Source: Cellvibrionales bacterium UBA1969 (GTDB taxonomy: Bacteria; Pseudomonadota; Gammaproteobacteria; Pseudomonadales; UBA7434). From it: DNA of 10,940 nucleotides. A program made the translations under genes and the position numbers. The notes beneath the pieces were generated by a model, which was not told the origin of the DNA, did no database searches, and saw only the letters and a program-made list of their open reading frames with translations. Shown one piece after another: positions 7,283-10,940 of this stretch. The stretch is taken from contig DDDX01000075.1 of the NCBI GenBank assembly GCA_002339085.1, positions 3,465-14,404 on the forward strand, read 5' to 3'. Each line of letters begins with the position of its first letter. Positions within the stretch are counted from its first letter, which is position 1.

Positions 7283-9445
7283 ACTTAACGAAAGTGTGTT
7301 TTGTTGATTAATGAATGTGGCGTCTAGTAATATGTGCGCGGTTTCGGTCAATAGGAAGTCGGTTCGCTCATCCTTATCCTCTAAATGCGTTAGTACACTC
7401 TCATTAGCAGTACTGTCGTTGTCAGAATCACTATTTTTTCCCTCGGTATCTGAATCATTGGCTGCGTTAGAAAGAGCAGGTAAGCCCTTAGCTAAGCGAT
7501 ATCTGTTTTCTATTGCATCTCTGGCATCAGAATCTTGTTTAATAAGATCTCGCCTTTCATCTTCATTTAACGACAGTGTTTCTACCTTCTGATACTGCTT
7601 ATTTAACTGTATTTTTTCAACTAAGTAGTTATAGTCTGGATCATTGGCTGTTCGCTCGCGATGCTTTTCTATAAGCAATGGCTCTATATTATCGAAATCA
7701 TTGTATTGCTTGTGCCTGACTGCTGGGACGGTGTCCCAACTTAGGGCGCGCTCTAAAGTGTTTTCACCAATTTCTTGACCATCGTAAAGTGATGGAAGTA
7801 TCACATCTGGAATTACGCCTCGATGCTGTGTGCTATCACCTGAAATACGATAAAATTTAGCTTGGGTAAACTTAAGACTGCCATGGCTAAGCTCGGCAAA
7901 TTGTTGTACCGTACCTTTGCCGAATGAATGGCTGCCAACAATGATTCCTCGCTGATAATCTTGTATTGCCGCAGCGAAAATCTCAGACGCAGAGGCGCTA
8001 AGCCGATCTATCAGTACGGCTATTGGTTGTCGATAATAATTTGGGTTGGGGTAGTTAGCCTGCCGCTGAATTGAGCCATTAGCTGTGCGTATCTGAACGA
8101 CTGGACCGCGCTCAACAAAAAGGCCTGTTAGTTGATTAACCTCTTGCAGGGACCCGCCGCCATTGCCTCTAAGGTCAATAATAATACCTTCAACTTGCTC
8201 ATTTTTTAGCTCAGCAATTAACTTTTTAACATCTCGTGTAGTACTTTTATAATTAGGATCGCCTCGGCGGGAACCTTCGAAATCAATATAAAAGGTAGGT
8301 ATAGAGATTACGCCGAGTTTTCGAAGCTTGTCTTGATGTAGGATCTCTAGCACAGTTTTGCTGGCTGATTGCTCTTCTAGTTTAACGGTATTTCTAACGA
8401 TGCTAATCTGTTTCGTAAGATTGGGGTTTGCTGAGGCTTCAGATAAAACACCTAATACAACGGTACTGCCTTTTTCGCCACGGATGAGGTCTACCACCTC
8501 ATCTAATCGCCAGCCAACGACATCAACTACTGCTGCCTTTTCACCTTGTGCGACAGAGACAATTTTATCATTAGGTTGTAACTCGCCTTGCTTCTCGGCA
8601 GGGCCAGCAGTCACGAGCCTTTCAACGGTAACGTATTCACCCTCACGCTTTAGCATGGCGCCAATACCTTCTAATGAAAGGCGCATATTAATATTAAAGT
8701 TCTCTGAGTTTCTTGGTGAAAAGTAATTGGTATGGGGGTCATACAGTTCGGCTAAAGTATTGATGTAAATCTGAAAAACGTCTTCATTACGTAATTGTTT
8801 AAGACGGTTAAGCTGATCGGTATACCGTGTTTTAAGAGTTGATATAATGTCATCATGCTCTTTATCGACAAGTTTCAAGCTTAAAACGCTGTTTTTCAGT
8901 AATTGTCTATTTCTTTCACTTAGGATTGTTTCATTTGTAGCCCACTGAACGTCCTCTGCATCGAGTGCGATACTTTCTTCGCGAGCGAAATTTAACGCAG
9001 CAACACGATCGTCAAGCTCGGCTAATAACCTGTTGAGATATGTGGTTGCTTTAATTTGGTAAAGGTTAAATATGGTAAAGGCTGGCGTTAGATTTCCACG
9101 TCTTATGCCATCGTCAAGCTCATAGCGATATTGCTCAAAGTTAGCAATATCTTGTAAAGTGAAATAGGCCTTTGCAGGGTCTAATTGATTGATATAACCA
9201 TCGAGCAATGCTGATGACAAGGTGTCGTCAAATGTTTGGTGTTGGTAATGTTCTGCTTGTAGTTTAATTAGAATCTCTTCTGCAGTTCTAACTTGCCGAA
9301 TAGTGGCTTGTAATTCACCAGGTAATTGATCTCTAATATCAGGTTCTTTATCTAGGTGATCAATACTTGATAAGACAGCTAGTAAAGCAGTGACTGACAG
9401 TAAAATTAGACTATAAGACATAGTTTTTAGTCGAGATGATGGCAT
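7274..9445 (-). CDS. prc: Carboxy-terminal (tail-specific) protease Prc, peptidase family S41A
   Basis: Prc (Tsp) is a periplasmic Ser/Lys protease that degrades proteins with nonpolar C-termini; in E. coli it works with the adaptor NlpI and trims murein hydrolases. Numbering here is from the ATG at 9445 (723 residues). A hydrophobic export segment lies at about 12-25. A helical N-terminal domain contains LDPAKAYFTLQDI and LYDPHTNYFSP (235-244). A PDZ domain spans about 250-350. The S41 core has DLRGNGGG (424-431), DRLSASASE with Ser485, QDY with Asp496, and FGKGTVQ with Lys510. The spacings Ser+11 and Ser+25 equal those of E. coli S452, D463 and K477. The tail (about 660-690) is an acidic Ser/Asp/Asn-rich linker. 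The frame extends to TTG 9481, but no ribosome-binding site supports any start. ATG 9445 keeps Arg and Lys before the hydrophobic segment, unlike ATG 9421. A lipobox is absent and signal cleavage is unclear, so the protein may stay membrane-anchored. Confidence 0.95.
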   Translation of the reverse strand: MPSSRLKTMSYSLILLSVTALLAVLSSIDHLDKEPDIRDQLPGELQATIRQVRTAEEILIKLQAEHYQHQTFDDTLSSALLDGYINQLDPAKAYFTLQDIANFEQYRYELDDGIRRGNLTPAFTIFNLYQIKATTYLNRLLAELDDRVAALNFAREESIALDAEDVQWATNETILSERNRQLLKNSVLSLKLVDKEHDDIISTLKTRYTDQLNRLKQLRNEDVFQIYINTLAELYDPHTNYFSPRNSENFNINMRLSLEGIGAMLKREGEYVTVERLVTAGPAEKQGELQPNDKIVSVAQGEKAAVVDVVGWRLDEVVDLIRGEKGSTVVLGVLSEASANPNLTKQISIVRNTVKLEEQSASKTVLEILHQDKLRKLGVISIPTFYIDFEGSRRGDPNYKSTTRDVKKLIAELKNEQVEGIIIDLRGNGGGSLQEVNQLTGLFVERGPVVQIRTANGSIQRQANYPNPNYYRQPIAVLIDRLSASASEIFAAAIQDYQRGIIVGSHSFGKGTVQQFAELSHGSLKFTQAKFYRISGDSTQHRGVIPDVILPSLYDGQEIGENTLERALSWDTVPAVRHKQYNDFDNIEPLLIEKHRERTANDPDYNYLVEKIQLNKQYQKVETLSLNEDERRDLIKQDSDARDAIENRYRLAKGLPALSNAANDSDTEGKNSDSDNDSTANESVLTHLEDKDERTDFLLTETAHILLDATFINQQNTLSLSKK

Positions 9446-9488
9446 AGGAAATAGTGATGCAAGAATGGCTTGCAACTTCAAATTTATA

Positions 9489-9494
9489 ATTATA
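9489..9494 (-). promoter_or_regulatory. Possible -10 element for prc
   Basis: The minus strand reads a perfect TATAAT here, but the bases 16-18 upstream (around 9511-9518, GGGATA-like) do not resemble TTGACA. Transcription from it would start near 9482. This would leave the TTG at 9481 without a leader and favours the ATG at 9445 as the prc start. The AT-rich context makes a chance match possible. Confidence 0.35.
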
Positions 9495-9613
9495 ACGTAT
9501 TTAATGGCTTTTATCCCTAAATCTATTGCGTTTTAAGTTTTCAATATTGCTTAGCTTAAGATCATATGATTACAGTTACTTTTAAAGCTGATACAGTAAT
9601 GCTCATAACTCAT

Positions 9614-9619
9614 TATACT
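9614..9619 (+). promoter_or_regulatory. Possible -10 element for fxsA
   Basis: TATACT matches TATAAT at five of six positions in the 185-base divergent prc-fxsA region, but no good -35 lies 16-18 bases upstream. If used, the transcript would start about five bases before the fxsA ATG, so it would be close to leaderless. An upstream promoter not recognised here is equally possible. Confidence 0.25.
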
Positions 9620-9630
9620 AGGCTAGAAAT

Positions 9631-10101
9631 ATGCGTTTTTTAGTTATTCTGTTCATCGCGATGCCGATCATTGAAATGTGGTTACTAATCGTTGTTGGTC
9701 AGCATCTAGGAGCCTCTCTGACCATAATAATGGTGGTATTCACTGCGGTTATCGGTCTTCATGGCCTACGAAGTCAAGGCTTGTCGACGTTCAAACGCTT
9801 GCAGGACAAGCTATTATCCCAACAACTTCCTGCCAAAGAGATTGTTGAAGGCCTTATTCTGGCTATTGGCGGAGCGTTTTTGCTTACTCCGGGCTTTATT
9901 ACTGACATATTGGGATTTTCTTGTTTAATACCGTTCACACGTAAACTTTGGCTTAAGTTATTTTTTACTTGGTTTCAATTTCGTTTATCGCCACTTCATC
10001 AAGAACCATTTGAGCCGTCTAGATTTGATCGGTCAGGTCCGTCTGTTTCAGGTGACACGATTGAGGGTGAGTACTTAGACAGCCACGATGAGGTTAAATA
10101 A
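9631..10101 (+). CDS. fxsA: FxsA family membrane protein
   Basis: FxsA is a small inner-membrane protein; in E. coli its overproduction relieves exclusion of phage T7 by the F plasmid PifA protein, while its normal role is not settled. The 156 residues show hydrophobic segments at about 3-22, 25-45 and 72-101. The family signature GLILAIGGAFLLTPGFITD runs directly into a membrane segment ending LIPFTRKL. PGF.TD followed by a G..LL.P..R pattern is diagnostic. The C-terminus from about 115 is polar and probably cytoplasmic. ATG 9631 gives the usual MRFL...PIIE N-terminus; the ribosome-binding site is only a weak TAGG (9619-9622). Its place directly upstream of groES-groEL is the standard gammaproteobacterial order. 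It is divergent from prc. Confidence 0.93.
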   Translation: MRFLVILFIAMPIIEMWLLIVVGQHLGASLTIIMVVFTAVIGLHGLRSQGLSTFKRLQDKLLSQQLPAKEIVEGLILAIGGAFLLTPGFITDILGFSCLIPFTRKLWLKLFFTWFQFRLSPLHQEPFEPSRFDRSGPSVSGDTIEGEYLDSHDEVK

Positions 10102-10108
10102 TAACCAC

Positions 10109-10151
10109 ATTTTAAGCGAACGCTTAAAATTCTTACGGTATTTTTTTTTTT
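10109..10151 (+). terminator. Stem-loop with offset T tract after fxsA
   Basis: ATTTTAAGCG (10109-10118) and CGCTTAAAAT (10121-10130) are perfect inverted repeats of ten bases around AA, so a stem of about nine pairs with a GAAC loop can form. An 11-T run (10141-10151) follows, but ten bases lie between stem and tract, which is not the textbook intrinsic layout. It probably weakens read-through from fxsA into groESL. As a near-perfect palindrome it could instead be a protein-binding site. It does not resemble the CIRCE operator of HrcA. Confidence 0.5.
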
Positions 10152-10161
10152 CTTGTCAGCC

Positions 10162-10189
10162 CTTGAATTGCCTTATTTTGCCCCCAATT
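10162..10189 (+). promoter_or_regulatory. Sigma-32 heat-shock promoter of groESL
   Basis: CCCTTGAA with its core CTTGAA at 10162-10167 is followed after 14 bases by CCCCAATT (10182-10189). This closely matches the sigma-32 (RpoH) consensus CTTGAA / CCCCAT.T with its 13-15 base spacing, and it stands in front of groES as in E. coli. Transcription would begin near 10196, leaving a groES leader of about 190 nt. The only clear deviation is A for T after CCCCA. Confidence 0.82.
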
Positions 10190-10197
10190 TGTATATT
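10168..10197 (+). promoter_or_regulatory. Possible overlapping sigma-70 promoter of groESL
   Basis: TTGCCT (10168-10173, four of six) and TATATT (10192-10197, five of six) are separated by 18 bases and interleave with the sigma-32 elements. Basal expression from a housekeeping promoter would fit the essential nature of GroESL, but the -35 is weak. Confidence 0.4.
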
Positions 10198-10199
10198 AA

Positions 10200-10235
10200 C
10201 GAGGATAGATTAGATATTTAACCATTTTATCCTCG
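10200..10235 (+). repeat. Inverted repeat at the start of the groESL leader
   Basis: CGAGGATA (10200-10207) is the exact reverse complement of TATCCTCG (10228-10235), with a 20-base AT-rich loop. It lies at or just after the predicted transcription start, so it could form a 5'-terminal hairpin or be an operator. No known operator was recognised. Confidence 0.5.
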
Positions 10236-10264
10236 CTTATCCGGTGGCGCTTTACTCGATAAGG

Positions 10265-10299
10265 CAAGAATAAATGGCTATCTTACCCATTTATTCTTG
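10265..10299 (+). repeat. Perfect 13-bp inverted repeat in the groESL leader
   Basis: CAAGAATAAATGG (10265-10277) is exactly repeated in inverse as CCATTTATTCTTG (10287-10299) around the nine-base loop CTATCTTAC. In RNA this makes a stable uninterrupted 13-bp stem in the middle of the groES 5' leader. No T tract follows, so it is not an ordinary terminator. A short frame, ATG 10274 to TGA 10300 (MAILPIYS), begins inside the left arm, with AAGG nine bases upstream. Confidence 0.7.
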
Positions 10300-10332
10300 A
10301 TCATACGGCAAAGCCGACCACCTAAAAGACAC

Positions 10333-10358
10333 TTACGGGTTATTTTTAACCTGCGTAA
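10333..10358 (+). repeat. Stem-loop just upstream of the groES ribosome-binding site
   Basis: TTACG plus GGTTA (10333-10342) pairs with TAACC (10347-10351) and, after a TG bulge, CGTAA (10354-10358), around a TTTT loop. This gives ten base pairs ending 13 bases before the AGGAG at 10372. The Shine-Dalgarno itself is not inside the stem, so this hairpin does not hide it directly. It may protect the mRNA or switch with other folds. Confidence 0.55.
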
Positions 10359-10386
10359 TGACACTGAAATTAGGAGATTGACTAAG

Positions 10387-10677
10387 ATGAATATTCGTCC
10401 CTTACACGATCGTGTAGTCGTTCGTCGCAAGGAGGAAGAAACAACCTCTGCTGGTGGTATCGTGCTACCGGGTTCTGCACAAGAAAAACCCAATCAAGGT
10501 GAAGTTGTTGCTATTGGCAATGGTAAAGTCCTCGACAACGGCGATGTCCGCCCTCTGGATGTTAAGGTGGGTGATGTGGTTGTTTTCGGTAAGTATGCAG
10601 GAAGCGACACTATTGATTTTGAAGGAGAAGAATTAGTAATTTTGAGTGAGTCTGATATTAAAGCAATTGTTGAATAA
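10387..10677 (+). CDS. groES: Co-chaperonin GroES (Hsp10)
   Basis: GroES is the heptameric lid that caps GroEL and encloses folding substrates in the cytoplasm. The 96-residue product begins MNIRPLHDRVVVRRKEEE, includes the mobile loop ETTSAGGIVLPGSA that contacts GroEL, the GEVVAIGNGK strand, and the KVGDVVVFGKYAG block. It ends with LSESDIKAIVE. Length and all segments are standard. ATG 10387 is set by these homology features and by AGGAG at 10372-10376; the frame is open further upstream to a TTG at 10297, but that part is leader, not protein. groEL starts 59 bases after the stop, forming the groESL operon under the sigma-32 promoter at about 10162. Confidence 0.98.
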   Translation: MNIRPLHDRVVVRRKEEETTSAGGIVLPGSAQEKPNQGEVVAIGNGKVLDNGDVRPLDVKVGDVVVFGKYAGSDTIDFEGEELVILSESDIKAIVE

Positions 10678-10736
10678 GCAACTTATCGGATTTATTTAAC
10701 CCAACTATTGATGAATATTAAATAGGAAGAGATATC

Positions 10737-10940
10737 ATGGCTGCAAAAGACGTCAAATTCGGCGATGCTGCTCGAGCGAAGATGCTTGACGGCGTTAACA
10801 TCCTCGCGGATGCGGTTAAAACCACACTTGGACCTAAGGGTCGTAACGTTGTACTCGATAAAGCTTTTGGCGCACCAACCGTCACTAAAGACGGTGTTTC
10901 GGTGGCGAAAGAAATTGAGCTGGAAGATAAATTTGAAAAC
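10737..10940 (+). CDS. groEL: Chaperonin GroEL (Hsp60), N-terminal part
   Basis: GroEL is the tetradecameric ATP-driven folding chamber partnered with GroES. Only the first 68 residues are inside the window. They show MAAKDVKFGDAARAKML, then TLGPKGRNVVLDK, whose conserved Gly-Pro and Lys residues belong to the ATP-binding equatorial domain, then GAPTVTKDGVSVAKEIELED and KFEN. ATG 10737 is preceded by a good AGGAAGAG (10724-10731). The second codon, Ala, is usual for the family. Translation stays open to the right edge, so the gene is complete as far as it can be seen. Confidence 0.98.
   Translation, partial: MAAKDVKFGDAARAKMLDGVNILADAVKTTLGPKGRNVVLDKAFGAPTVTKDGVSVAKEIELEDKFEN

Noticed and set aside
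8358..8726. 122-codon plus-strand frame inside prc
   Set aside because: It is antisense to the PDZ region of Prc, low-complexity Ser/Thr-rich, and without a ribosome-binding site.
9561..9570. ATCATATGAT perfect 10-base palindrome in the prc-fxsA region
   Set aside because: Short and AT-rich, with no recognised regulator site; expected by chance at this size.
10297..10386. N-terminal extension of GroES from TTG 10297
   Set aside because: GroES is universally about 95 residues starting M-x-I-R-P-L; the extension covers the right arm of one hairpin and the AGGAG before the true ATG.
10693..10724. TATTTAA / TTAAATA inverted repeat between groES and groEL
   Set aside because: It has only seven A-T pairs with an 18-base loop in AT-rich DNA; too weak to claim as a structure, though it touches the groEL ribosome-binding site.

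Overview
The window reads as a chromosomal housekeeping segment from a moderately AT-rich gammaproteobacterium. Two blocks support this. The order ftsK-lolA-rarA-crcB-serS-cysG is a gene order I know from Pseudomonas-like and marine gammaproteobacteria. The order fxsA-groES-groEL is the usual gammaproteobacterial setting of the GroE operon. The proteins are also of gammaproteobacterial type: a bifunctional-plus CysG, a 450-residue glutathione reductase and a Prc-type tail-specific protease. A marine Cellvibrionales/Oceanospirillales-like host is my best guess, but it is only an inference from gene order and base composition.

Layout. Positions 2-115 hold the end of ftsK (DNA translocase, gamma domain). 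Tightly spaced plus-strand genes follow: lolA (lipoprotein carrier), rarA (AAA+ replication-recombination ATPase), crcB (fluoride channel), serS (seryl-tRNA synthetase) and cysG (siroheme synthase). The gaps are 18 to 60 bases, so much of this may be co-transcribed, with a possible extra promoter for serS inside the end of crcB. After cysG, where tusDCB-type genes often sit in Pseudomonas, there is instead a small unrecognised basic protein with repeated DRR motifs (5587-5829) and then gor. The protease gene prc lies convergently on the minus strand. Divergent from it is fxsA, followed by a stem-loop and the groES-groEL operon; groEL runs off the right edge.

How the genes relate. Most are independent housekeeping functions: chromosome segregation, outer-membrane lipoprotein sorting, fork repair, fluoride export, translation, siroheme supply for sulfite/nitrite reduction, thiol redox, periplasmic proteolysis and protein folding. 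Start codons need care: cysG and gor almost certainly start with TTG, crcB probably starts at an internal ATG, and the prc start is uncertain.

The most informative non-coding stretch is the roughly 285-base gap before groES. It carries a clear sigma-32 heat-shock promoter, an overlapping sigma-70-like promoter, and a leader of about 190 nt with four successive inverted repeats. One of these has a perfect 13-bp stem that encloses a possible 8-codon reading frame. I found no mobile element, CRISPR array, tRNA, prophage or defence system, and no evidence of an exotic new system. The groESL leader and the small DRR-motif protein are the items most worth a second look.
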